This document shows positions 32,140 to 44,857 of a stretch of DNA of 64,000 bases, piece after piece; the first letter of the stretch is position 1; every line of letters starts with the position of its first letter. Source of the DNA: Paralichthys olivaceus (taxonomy: Eukaryota > Chordata > Actinopteri > Pleuronectiformes > Paralichthyidae); contig NC_091098.1 in assembly GCF_024713975.1 (NCBI RefSeq), forward strand, positions 15,486,316 to 15,550,315, in the 5' to 3' direction. The position numbers and the translations under genes were made by a program. The notes under the pieces were generated by a model, which saw only the letters and a program-made list of their open reading frames with translations, did not search any database and had not been told where the DNA came from.

Positions 32140-35100
32140 GTTGTGATTAGTGTTTGCTTTTTGGGTTGTGATTAGGGTTAGGGTTAGGGATGAAAATCTA
32201 TAGGAGTTCAAGATATTCTTCAATAACTTTTTTTCTGAAGGTCATAGAGACTTGGAAGTTGGTTCCATCTCCACTAATGTGGCTATGCCCGATCCATTGG
32301 GACCATCCCCGAGCTTCTGCGACCTTCGCACATGGTGAAACCACCAAATCTGTAAAAAAAAGTACAAGATATTTTTGAATAACTTTTTCTCTGAAATTCC
32401 TAGAGACTTGGGCATTTCAGGATTGATAAAGGGTAGCCTGCCACGCAACCACACCGAATTTCAGCACGTTTTGAGCAAGCAGTGCGGAGTTATTCACCCT
32501 ATGGTGAATATGGGTTAGAGTTGCAATTAGGGTTAGGGTTGTGATTAGGGTTAGGGTTAGGGTTGTGATTAGGGTTAGGGTTAGGGTTAGGGTTAGGGTT
32601 AGGGTTGTGATTAGGGTTAGGGTTAGGGATGAGTACCCATTGGAGATCAAGATATTCTTCCATAACTTTTTTTCTGTAGGTCATAGAGACTTGGAAGTTG
32701 GTTCCATCACCACTAATGTGGCTATGCCCGATCCATTGGTACCACCCCAGAGCTTCTACGACCTTTGCAAGTGGTAGGGTTAGGGTTGTGATTAGTGTTT
32801 GCTTTTTGGGTTGTGATTAGGGTTAGGGTTAGGGATGAAAACCTATAGGAGTTCAAGATATTCTTCAATAACTTTTTTTCTGAAGGTCATAGAGACTTGG
32901 AAGTTGGTTCCATCTCCACTAATGTGGCTATGCCCGATCCATTGGGACCATCCCTGAGCTTCTGCGACCTTCGCACATGGTGAAACCACCAAATCTGTAA
33001 AAAAAAGTACAAGATATTTTTGAATAACTTTTTCTCTGAAATTCCTAGAGACTTGGGCATTTCAGGATTGATAAAGGGTAGCCTGCCACGCAACCACACC
33101 GAATTTCAGCACGTTTTGAGCAAGCAGTGCGGAGTTATTCACCCTATGGTGAATATGGGTTAGAGTTGCAATTAGGGTTAGGGTTGTGATTAGGGTTAGG
33201 GTTAGGGTTAGGGTTGTGATTAGGGTTAGGGTTAGGGATGAGTACCCATTGGAGATCAAGATATTCTTCCATAACTTTTTTTCTGTAGGTCATAGAGACT
33301 TGGAAGTTGGTTCCATCTCCACTAATGTGGCTATGCCCGATCCATTGGTACCACCCCCGAGCTTCTACGACCTTTGCAAGTGGTAGGGTTAGGGTTGTGA
33401 TTAGTGTTTGCTTTTTGGGTTGTGATTAGGGTTAGGGTTAGGGATGAAAACCTATAGGAGTTCAAGATATTCTTCAATAACTTTTTTTCTGAAGGTCATA
33501 GAGACTTGGACGTTGGTTCCATCTCCACTAATGTGGCTATGCCCGATCCATTGAGACCATCCCCGAGCTTCTGCGACCTTCGCAAATGGTGAAACCACCA
33601 AATCTGTAAAAAAAAGTACAAGATATTTTTGAATAACTTTTTCTCTGAAATTCCTAGAGACTTGGGCATTTCAGGATTGATAAAGGGTAGCCTGCCACGC
33701 AACCACACCGAATTTCAGCACGTTTCGAGCAAGCAGTGCGGAGTTATTCACCCTATGGTGAATATGGGTTAGAGTTGCAATTAGGGTTAGGGTTGTGATT
33801 AGGGTTAGGGTTAGGGTTGTGATTAGGGTTAGGGTTAGGGTTGTGATTAGGGTTAGGGTTAGGGATGAGTACCCATTGGAGATCAAGATATTCTTCCATA
33901 ACTTTTTTTCTGTAGGTCATAGAGACTTGGAAGTTGGTTCCATCTCCACTAATGTGGCTATGCCCGATCCATTGGTACCACCCCCGAGCTTCTACGACCT
34001 TTGCAAGTGGTAGGGTTAGGGTTGTGATTAGTGTTTGCTTTTTGGGTTGTGATTAGGGTTAGGGTTAGGGATGAAAATCTATAGGAGTTCAAGATATTCT
34101 TCAATAACTTTTTTTCTGAAGGTCATAGAGACTTGGAAGTTGGTTCCATCTCCACTAATGTGGCTATGCCCGATCCATTGGGACCATCCCCGAGCTTCTG
34201 CGACCTTCGCACATGGTGAAACCACCAAATCTGTAAAAAAAAGTACAAGATATTTTTGAATAACTTTTTCTCTGAAATTCCTAGAGACTTGGGCATTTCA
34301 GGATTGATAAAGGGTAGCCTGCCACGCAACCACACCGAATTTCAGCACGTTTTGAGCAAGCAGTGCGGAGTTATTCACCCTATGGTGAATATGGGTTAGA
34401 GTTGCAATTAGGGTTAGGGTTGTGATTAGGGTTAGGGTTAGGGTTGTGATTAGGGTTAGGGTTAGGGTTAGGGTTAGGGTTAGGGTTGTGATTAGGGTTA
34501 GGGTTAGGGATGAGTACCCATTGGAGATCAAGATATTCTTCCATAACTTTTTTTCTGTAGGTCATAGAGACTTGGAAGTTGGTTCCATCACCACTAATGT
34601 GGCTATGCCCGATCCATTGGTACCACCCCAGAGCTTCTACGACCTTTGCAAGTGGTAGGGTTAGGGTTGTGATTAGTGTTTGCTTTTTGGGTTGTGATTA
34701 GGGTTAGGGTTAGGGATGAAAACCTATAGGAGTTCAAGATATTCTTCAATAACTTTTTTTCTGAAGGTCATAGAGACTTGGAAGTTGGTTCCATCTCCAC
34801 TAATGTGGCTATGCCCGATCCATTGGGACCATCCCTGAGCTTCTGCGACCTTCGCACATGGTGAAACCACCAAATCTGTAAAAAAAAGTACAAGATATTT
34901 TTGAATAACTTTTTCTCTGAAATTCCTAGAGACTTGGGCATTTCAGGATTGATAAAGGGTAGCCTGCCACGCAACCACACCGAATTTCAGCACGTTTTGA
35001 GCAAGCAGTGCGGAGTTATTCACCCTATGGTGAATATGGGTTAGAGTTGCAATTAGGGTTAGGGTTGTGATTAGGGTTAGGGTTAGGGTTAGGGTTGTGA

Positions 35101-35900
35101 TTAGGGTTAGGGTTAGGGATGAGTACCCATTGGAGATCAAGATATTCTTCCATAACTTTTTTTCTGTAGGTCATAGAGACTTGGAAGTTGGTTCCATCTC
35201 CACTAATGTGGCTATGCCCGATCCATTGGTACCACCCCCGAGCTTCTACGACCTTTGCAAGTGGTAGGGTTAGGGTTGTGATTAGTGTTTGCTTTTTGGG
35301 TTGTGATTAGGGTTAGGGTTAGGGATGAAAACCTATAGGAGTTCAAGATATTCTTCAATAACTTTTTTTCTGAAGGTCATAGAGACTTGGACGTTGGTTC
35401 CATCTCCACTAATGTGGCTATGCCCGATCCATTGAGACCATCCCCGAGCTTCTGCGACCTTCGCAAATGGTGAAACCACCAAATCTGTAAAAAAAAGTAC
35501 AAGATATTTTTGAATAACTTTTTCTCTGAAATTCCTAGAGACTTGGGCATTTCAGGATTGATAAAGGGTAGCCTGCCACGCAACCACACCGAATTTCAGC
35601 ACGTTTCGAGCAAGCAGTGCGGAGTTATTCACCCTATGGTGAATATGGGTTAGAGTTGCAATTAGGGTTAGGGTTGTGATTAGGGTTAGGGTTAGGGTTG
35701 TGATTAGGGTTAGGGTTAGGGTTGTGATTAGGGTTAGGGTTAGGGATGAGTACCCATTGGAGATCAAGATATTCTTCCATAACTTTTTTTCTGTAGGTCA
35801 TAGAGACTTGGAAGTTGGTTCCATCTCCACTAATGTGGCTATGCCCGATCCATTGGTACCACCCCCGAGCTTCTACGACCTTTGCAAGTGGTAGGGTTAG
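32140..35900 (+). repeat. Higher-order tandem duplication, period 1,881 bp (two copies)
   Basis: Three successive units (module B starts at 32190, 32835 and 33444; spacing 645, 609, 627) recur at 34071, 34716 and 35325 with the same spacing. Private variants recur at the same offset, such as GATGAAAATCTATAGG (32189 and 34070) and ACCACCCCAGAGC (32741 and 34622). Boundaries are approximate. Confidence 0.85.
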
Positions 35901-38900
35901 GGTTGTGATTAGTGTTTGCTTTTTGGGTTGTGATTAGGGTTAGGGTTAGGGATGAAAACCTATAGGAGTTCAAGATATTCTTCAATAACTTTTTTTCTGA
36001 AGGTCATAGAGACTTGGAAGTTGGTTCCATCTCCACTAATGTGGCTATGCCCGATCCATTGGGACCATCCCCGAGCTTCTGCGACCTTCGCACATGGTGA
36101 AACCACCAAATCTGTAAAAAAAAGTACAAGATATTTTTGAATAACTTTTTCTCTGAAATTCCTAGAGACTTGGGCATTTCAGGATTGATAAAGGGTAGCC
36201 TGCCACACAACCACACCAAATTTCAGCACGTTTCGAGCAAGCAGTGCGGAGTTATTCACCCTATGGTGAATATGGGTTAGAGTTGCAATTAGGGTTAGGG
36301 TTGTGATTAGGGTTAGGGTTAGGGTTGTGATTAGGGTTAGGGTTGTGATTAGGGTTAGGGTTAGGGATGAGTACCCATTGGAGATCAAGATATTCTTCCA
36401 TAACTTTTTTTCTGTAGGTCATAGAGACTTGGAAGTTGGTTCCATCTCCACTAATGTGGCTATGCCCGATCCATTGGTACCACCCCCGAGCTTCAACAAC
36501 CTTTGCAAGTGGTAGGGTTAGGGTTGTGATTAGTGTTTGCTTTTTGGGTTGTGATTAGGGTTAGGGTTAGGGATGAAAACCTATAGGAGTTCAAGATATT
36601 CTTCAATAACTTTTTTTCTGAAGGTCATAGAGACTTGGAAGTTGGTTCCATCTCCACTAATGTGGCTATGCCCGATCCATTGGGACCATCCCTGAGCTTC
36701 TGCGACCTTCGCACATGGTGAAACCACCAAATCTGTAAAAAAAAGTACAAGATATTTTTGAATAACTTTTTCTCTGAAATTCCTAGAGACTTGGGCATTT
36801 CAGGATTGATAAAGGGTAGCCTGCCACGCAACCACACCGAATTTCAGCACGTTTCGAGCAAGCAGTGCGGAGTTATTCACCCTATGGTGAATATGGGTTA
36901 GAGTTGCAATTAGGGTTAGGGTTGTGATTAGGGTTAGGGTTAGGGTTAGGGTTGTGATTAGGGTTAGGGTTAGGGTTGTGATTAGGGTTAGGGTTAGGGA
37001 TGAGTACCCATTGGAGATCAAGATATTCTTCCATAACTTTTTTTCTGTAGGTCATAGAGACTTGGAAGTTGGTTCCATCACCACTAATGTGGCTATGCCC
37101 GATCCATTGGTACCACCCCCGAGCTTCTACGACCTTTGCAAGTGGTAGGGTTAGGGTTGTGATTAGTGTTTGCTTTTTGGGTTGTGATTAGGGTTAGGGT
37201 TAGGGATGAAAACCTATAGGAGTTCAAGATATTCTTCAATAACTTTTTTTCTGAAGGTCATAGAGACTTGGAAGTTGGTTCCATCTCCACTAATGTGGCT
37301 ATGCCCGATCCATTGGGACCATCCCCGAGCTTCTGCGACCTTCGCACATGGTGAAACCACCAAATCTGTAAAAAAAAGTACAAGATATTTTTGAATAACT
37401 TTTTCTCTGAAATTCCTAGAGACTTGGGCATTTCAGGATTGATAAAGGGTAGCCTGCCACGCAACCACACCGAATTTCAGCACGTTTCGAGCAAGCAGTG
37501 CGGAGTTATTCACCCTATGGTGAATATGGGTTAGAGTTGCAATTAGGGTTAGGGTTGTGATTAGGGTTAGGGTTAGGGTTGTGATTAGGGTTAGGGTTAG
37601 GGATGAGTACCCATTGGAGATCAAGATATTCTTCCATAACTTTTTTTCTGTAGGTCATAGAGACTTGGAAGTTGGTTCCATCTCCACTAATGTGGCTATG
37701 CCCGATCCATTGGTACCACCCCCGAGCTTCTACGACCTTTGCAAGTGGTAGGGTTAGGGTTGTGATTAGTGTTTGCTTTTTGGGTTGTGATTAGGGTTAG
37801 GGTTAGGGATGAAAACCTATAGGAGTTCAAGATATTCTTCAATAACTTTTTTTCTGAAGGTCATAGAGACTTGGAAGTTGGTTCCATCTCCACTAATGTG
37901 GCTATGCCCGATCCATTGGGACCATCCCCGAGCTTCTGCGACCTTCGCAAATGGTGAAACCACCAAATCTGTAAAAAAAAGTACAAGATATTTTTGAATA
38001 ACTTTTTCTCTGAAATTCCTAGAGACTTGGGCATTTCAGGATTGATAAAGGGTAGCCTGCCACGCAACCACACCGAATTTCAGCACGTTTCGAGCAAGCA
38101 GTGCGGAGTTATTCACCCTATGGTGAATATGGGTTAGAGTTGCAATTAGGGTTAGGGTTGTGATTAGGGTTAGGGTTAGGGTTAGGGTTGTGATTAGGGT
38201 TAGGGTTAGGGTTGTGATTAGGGTTAGGGTTAGGGATGAGTACCCATTGGAGATCAAGATATTCTTCCATAACTTTTTTTCTGTAGGTCATAGAGACTTG
38301 GAAGTTGGTTCCATCACCACTAATGTGGCTATGCCCGATCCATTGGTACCACCCCCGAGCTTCTACGACCTTTGCAAGTGGTAGGGTTAGGGTTGTGATT
38401 AGTGTTTGCTTTTTGGGTTGTGATTAGGGTTAGGGTTAGGGATGAAAACCTATAGGAGTTCAAGATATTCTTCAATAACTTTTTTTCTGAAGGTCATAGA
38501 GACTTGGAAGTTGGTTCCATCTCCACTAATGTGGCTATGCCCGATCCATTGGGACCATCCCCGAGCTTCTGCGACCTTCACAAATGGTGAAACCACCAAA
38601 TCTGTAAAAAAATGTACAAGATATTTTTGAATAACTTTTTCTCTGAAATTCCTAGAGACTTGGGCATTTCAGGATTGATAAAGGGTAGCCTGCCACGCAA
38701 CCACACCGAATTTCAGCACGTTTCGAGCAAGCAGTGCGGAGTTATTCACCCTATGGTGAATATGGGTTAGAGTTGCAATTAGGGTTAGGGTTGTGATTAG
38801 GGTTAGGGTTAGGGTTGTGATTAGGGTTAGGGTTAGGGTTAGGGTTGTGATTAGGGTTAGGGTTAGGGTTAGGGTTAGGGTTGTGATTAGGGTTAGGGTT

Positions 38901-39743
38901 AGGGATGAGTACCCATTGGAGATCAAGATATTCTTCCATAACTTTTTTTCTGTAGGTCATAGAGACTTGGAAGTTGGTTCCATCTCCACTAATGTGGCTA
39001 TGCCCGATCCATTGGTACCACCCCCGAGCTTCTACGACCTTTGCAAGTGGTAGGGTTAGGGTTGTGATTAGTGTTTGCTTTTTGGGTTGTGATTAGGGTT
39101 AGGGTTAGGGATGAAAACCTATAGGAGTTCAAGATATTCTTCAATAACTTTTTTTCTGAAGGTCATAGAGACTTGGACGTTGGTTCCATCTCCACTAATG
39201 TGGCTATGCCCGATCCATTGGGACCATCCCCGAGCTTCTGCGACCTTCGCAAATGGTGAAACCACCAAATCTGTAAAAAAAAGTACAAGATATTTTTGAA
39301 TAACTTTTTCTCTGAAATTCCTAGAGACTTGGGCATTTCAGGATTGATAAAGGGTAGCCTGCCACGCAACCACACCGAATTTCAGCACGTTTCGAGCAAG
39401 CAGTGCGGAGTTATTCACCCTATGGTGAATATGGGTTAGAGTTGCAATTAGGGTTAGGGTTGTGATTAGGGTTAGGGTTAGGGTTAGGGTTGTGATTAGG
39501 GTTAGGGTTAGGGTTGTGATTAGGGTTAGGGTTAGGGATGAGTACCCATTGGAGATCAAGATATTCTTCCATAACTTTTTTTCTGTAGGTCATAGAGACT
39601 TGGAAGTTGGTTCCATCACCACTAATGTGGCTATGCCCGATCCATTGGTACCACCCCCGAGCTTCTACGACCTTTGCAAGTGGTAGGGTTAGGGTTGTGA
39701 TTAGTGTTTGCTTTTTGGGTTGTGATTAGGGTTAGGGTTAGGG

Positions 39744-42700
39744 ATGAAAACCTATAGGAGTTCAAGATATTCTTCAATAACTTTTTTTCTGAAGGTCATA
39801 GAGACTTGGAAGTTGGTTCCATCTCCACTAATGTGGCTATGCCCGATCCATTGGGACCATCCCCGAGCTTCTGCGACCTTCGCACATGGTGAAACCACCA
39901 AATCTGTAAAAAAAAGTACAAGATATTTTTGAATAACTTTTTCTCTGAAATTCCTAGAGACTTGGGCATTTCAGGATTTATAAAGGGTAGCCTGCCACGC
40001 AACCACACCGAATTTCAGCACGTTTCGAGCAAGCAGTGCGGAGTTATTCACCCTATGGTGAATATGGGTTAGTTGCAATTAGGGTTAGGGTTGTGATTAG
40101 GGTTAGGGTTAGGGTTGTGATTAGGGTTAGGGTTAGGGTTAGGGTTGTGATTAGGGTTAGGGTTAGGGATGAGTACCCATTGGAGATCAAGATATTCTTC
40201 CATAACTTTTTTTCTGTAGGTCATAGAGACTTGGAAGTTGGTTCCATCTCCACTAATGTGGCTATGCCCGATCCATTGGTACCACCCCCGAGCTTCAACA
40301 ACCTTTGCAAGTGGTAGGGTTAGGGTTGTGATTAGTGTTTGCTTTTTGGGTTGTGATTAGGGTTAGGGTTAGGGATGAAAACCTATAGGAGTTCAAGATA
40401 TTCTTCAATAACTTTTTTTCTGAAGGTCATAGAGACTTGGAAGTTGGTTCCATCTCCACTAATGTGGCTATGCCCGATCCATTGGGACCATCCCCGAGCT
40501 TCTGCGACCTTCGCACATGGTGAAACCACCAAATCTGTAAAAAAAAGTACAAGATATTTTTGAATAACTTTTTCTCTGAAATTCCTAGAGACTTGGGCAT
40601 TTCAGGATTGATAAAGGGTAGCCTGCCACACAACCACACCAAATTTCAGCACGTTTCGAGCAAGCAGTGCGGAGTTATTCACCCTATGGTGAATATGGGT
40701 TAGAGTTGCAATTAGGGTTAGGGTTGTGATTAGGGTTAGGGTTAGGGTTGTGATTAGGGTTAGGGTTGTGATTAGGGTTAGGGTTAGGGTTAGGGTTGTG
40801 ATTAGGGTTAGGGTTAGGGATGAGTACCCATTGGAGATCAAGATATTCTTCCATAACTTTTTTTCTGTAGGTCATAGAGACTTGGAAGTTGGTTCCATCT
40901 CCACTAATGTGGCTATGCCCGATCCATTGGTACCACCCCCGAGCTTCTACGACCTTTGCAAGTGGTAGGGTTAGGGTTGTGATTAGTGTTTGCTTTTTGG
41001 GTTGTGATTAGGGTTAGGGTTAGGGATGAAAACCTATAGGAGTTCAAGATATTCTTCAATAACTTTTTTTCTGAAGGTCATAGAGACTTGGAAGTTGGTT
41101 CCATCTCCACTAATGTAGCTATGCCCGATCCATTGGGACCATCCCCGAGCTTCTGCGACCTTCGCAAATGGTGAAACCACCAAATCTGTAAAAAAAAGTA
41201 CAAGATATTTTTGAATAACTTTTTCTCTGAAATTCCTAGAGACTTGGGCATTTCAGGATTGATAAAGGGTAGCCTGCCACGCAACCACACCGAATTTCAG
41301 CACGTTTCGAGCAAGCAGTGCGGAGTTATTCACCCTATGGTGAATATGGGTTAGAGTTGCAATTAGGGTTAGGGTTGTGATTAGGGTTAGGGTTAGGGTT
41401 GTGATTAGGGTTAGGGTTGTGATTAGGGTTAGGGTTAGGGTTAGGGTTGTGATTAGGGTTAGGGTTAGGGATGAGTACCCATTGGAGATCAAGATATTCT
41501 TCCATAACTTTTTTTCTGTAGGTCATAGAGACTTGGAAGTTGGTTCCATCTCCACTAATGTGGCTATGCCCGATCCATTGGTACCACCCCCGAGCTTCTA
41601 CGACCTTTGCAAGTGGTAGGGTTAGGGTTGTGATTAGTGTTTGCTTTTTGGGTTGTGATTAGGGTTAGGGTTAGGGATGAAAACCTATAGGAGTTCAAGA
41701 TATTCTTCAATAACTTTTTTTCTGAAGGTCATAGAGACTTGGAAGTTGGTTCCATCTCCACTAATGTGGCTATGCCCGATCCATTGGGACCATCCCCGAG
41801 CTTCTGCGACCTTCGCACATGGTGAAACCACCAAATCTGTAAAAAAAAGTACAAGATATTTTTGAATAACTTTTTCTCTGAAATTCCTAGAGACTTGGGC
41901 ATTTCAGGATTGATAAAGGGTAGCCTGCCACGCAACCACACCGAATTTCAGCACGTTTCGAGCAAGCAGTGCGGAGTTATTCACCCTATGGTGAATATGG
42001 GTTAGAGTTGCAATTAGGGTTAGGGTTGTGATTAGGGTTAGGGTTAGGGTTAGGGTTGTGATTAGGGTTAGGGTTAGGGTTGTGATTAGGGTTAGGGTTA
42101 GGGATGAGTACCCATTGGAGATCAAGATATTCTTCCATAACTTTTTTTCTGTAGGTCATAGAGACTTGGAAGTTGGTTCCATCACCACTAATGTGGCTAT
42201 GCCCGATCCATTGGTACCACCCCCGAGCTTCTACGACCTTTGCAAGTGGTAGGGTTAGGGTTGTGATTAGTGTTTGCTTTTTGGGTTGTGATTAGGGTTA
42301 GGGTTAGGGATGAAAACCTATAGGAGTTCAAGATATTCTTCAATAACTTTTTTTCTGAAGGTCATAGAGACTTGGAAGTTGGTTCCATCTCCACTAATGT
42401 GGCTATGCCCGATCCATTGGGACCATCCCCGAGCTTCTGCGACCTTCGCACATGGTGAAACCACCAAATCTGTAAAAAAAAGTACAAGATATTTTTGAAT
42501 AACTTTTTCTCTGAAATTCCTAGAGACTTGGGCATTTCAGGATTTATAAAGGGTAGCCTGCCACGCAACCACACCGAATTTCAGCACGTTTCGAGCAAGC
42601 AGTGCGGAGTTATTCACCCTATGGTGAATATGGGTTAGTTGCAATTAGGGTTAGGGTTGTGATTAGGGTTAGGGTTAGGGTTGTGATTAGGGTTAGGGTT

Positions 42701-44857
42701 AGGGTTAGGGTTGTGATTAGGGTTAGGGTTAGGGATGAGTACCCATTGGAGATCAAGATATTCTTCCATAACTTTTTTTCTGTAGGTCATAGAGACTTGG
42801 AAGTTGGTTCCATCTCCACTAATGTGGCTATGCCCGATCCATTGGTACCACCCCCGAGCTTCAACAACCTTTGCAAGTGGTAGGGTTAGGGTTGTGATTA
42901 GTGTTTGCTTTTTGGGTTGTGATTAGGGTTAGGGTTAGGGATGAAAACCTATAGGAGTTCAAGATATTCTTCAATAACTTTTTTTCTGAAGGTCATAGAG
43001 ACTTGGAAGTTGGTTCCATCTCCACTAATGTGGCTATGCCCGATCCATTGGGACCATCCCCGAGCTTCTGCGACCTTCGCACATGGTGAAACCACCAAAT
43101 CTGTAAAAAAAAGTACAAGATATTTTTGAATAACTTTTTCTCTGAAATTCCTAGAGACTTGGGCATTTCAGGATTGATAAAGGGTAGCCTGCCACACAAC
43201 CACACCAAATTTCAGCACGTTTCGAGCAAGCAGTGCGGAGTTATTCACCCTATGGTGAATATGGGTTAGAGTTGCAATTAGGGTTAGGGTTGTGATTAGG
43301 GTTAGGGTTAGGGTTGTGATTAGGGTTAGGGTTGTGATTAGGGTTAGGGTTAGGGTTAGGGTTGTGATTAGGGTTAGGGTTAGGGATGAGTACCCATTGG
43401 AGATCAAGATATTCTTCCATAACTTTTTTTCTGTAGGTCATAGAGACTTGGAAGTTGGTTCCATCTCCACTAATGTGGCTATGCCCGATCCATTGGTACC
43501 ACCCCCGAGCTTCTACGACCTTTGCAAGTGGTAGGGTTAGGGTTGTGATTAGTGTTTGCTTTTTGGGTTGTGATTAGGGTTAGGGTTAGGGATGAAAACC
43601 TATAGGAGTTCAAGATATTCTTCAATAACTTTTTTTCTGAAGGTCATAGAGACTTGGAAGTTGGTTCCATCTCCACTAATGTGGCTATGCCCGATCCATT
43701 GGGACCATCCCCGAGCTTCTGCGACCTTCGCAAATGGTGAAACCACCAAATCTGTAAAAAAAAGTACAAGATATTTTTGAATAACTTTTTCTCTGAAATT
43801 CCTAGAGACTTGGGCATTTCAGGATTGATAAAGGGTAGCCTGCCACGCAACCACACCGAATTTCAGCACGTTTCAAGCAAGCAGTGCGGAGTTATTCACC
43901 CTATGGTGAATATGGGTTAGAGTTGCAATTAGGGTTAGGGTTGTGATTAGGGTTAGGGTTAGGGTTAGGGTTGTGATTAGGGTTAGGGTTAGGGTTGTGA
44001 TTAGGGTTAGGGTTAGGGATGAGTACCCATTGGAGATCAAGATATTCTTCCATAACTTTTTTTCTGTAGGTCATAGAGACTTGGAAGTTGGTTCCATCAC
44101 CACTAATGTGGCTATGCCCGATCCATTGGTACCACCCCCGAGCTTCTACGACCTTTGCAAGTGGTAGGGTTAGGGTTGTGATTAGTGTTTGCTTTTTGGG
44201 TTGTGATTAGGGTTAGGGTTAGGGATGAAAACCTATAGGAGTTCAAGATATTCTTCAATAACTTTTTTTCTGAAGGTCATAGAGACTTGGAAGTTGGTTC
44301 CATCTCCACTAATGTGGCTATGCCCGATCCATTGGGACCATCCCCGAGCTTCTGCGACCTTCGCAAATGGTGAAACCACCAAATCTGTAAAAAAAAGTAC
44401 AAGATATTTTTGAATAACTTTTTCTCTGAAATTCCTAGAGACTTGGGCATTTCAGGATTGATAAAGGGTAGCCTGCCACGCAACCACACCGAATTTCAGC
44501 ACGTTTCGAGCAAGCAGTGCGGAGTTATTCACCCTATGGTGAATATGGGTTAGAGTTGCAATTAGGGTTAGGGTTGTGATTAGGGTTAGGGTTAGGGTTA
44601 GGGTTGTGATTAGGGTTAGGGTTAGGGTTGTGATTAGGGTTAGGGTTAGGGATGAGTACCCATTGGAGATCAAGATATTCTTCCATAACTTTTTTTCTGT
44701 AGGTCATAGAGACTTGGAAGTTGGTTCCATCACCACTAATGTGGCTATGCCCGATCCATTGGTACCACCCCCGAGCTTCTACGACCTTTGCAAGTGGTAG
44801 GGTTAGGGTTGTGATTAGTGTTTGCTTTTTGGGTTGTGATTAGGGTTAGGGTTAGGG
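39744..44857 (+). repeat. Higher-order repeat, period 2,566 bp
   Basis: Blocks of four units with spacing drawn from 631, 651, 651 and 633 recur. The two-base-deleted junction GGGTTAGTTGCAATT (normally GGGTTAGAGTTGCAATT) occurs at about 40068 and 42634, which are 2,566 bases apart, each linked to the same AGCTTCAACAACC variant downstream. Further relatives of this block lie at about 45180, 47125 and 62990. Confidence 0.75.
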
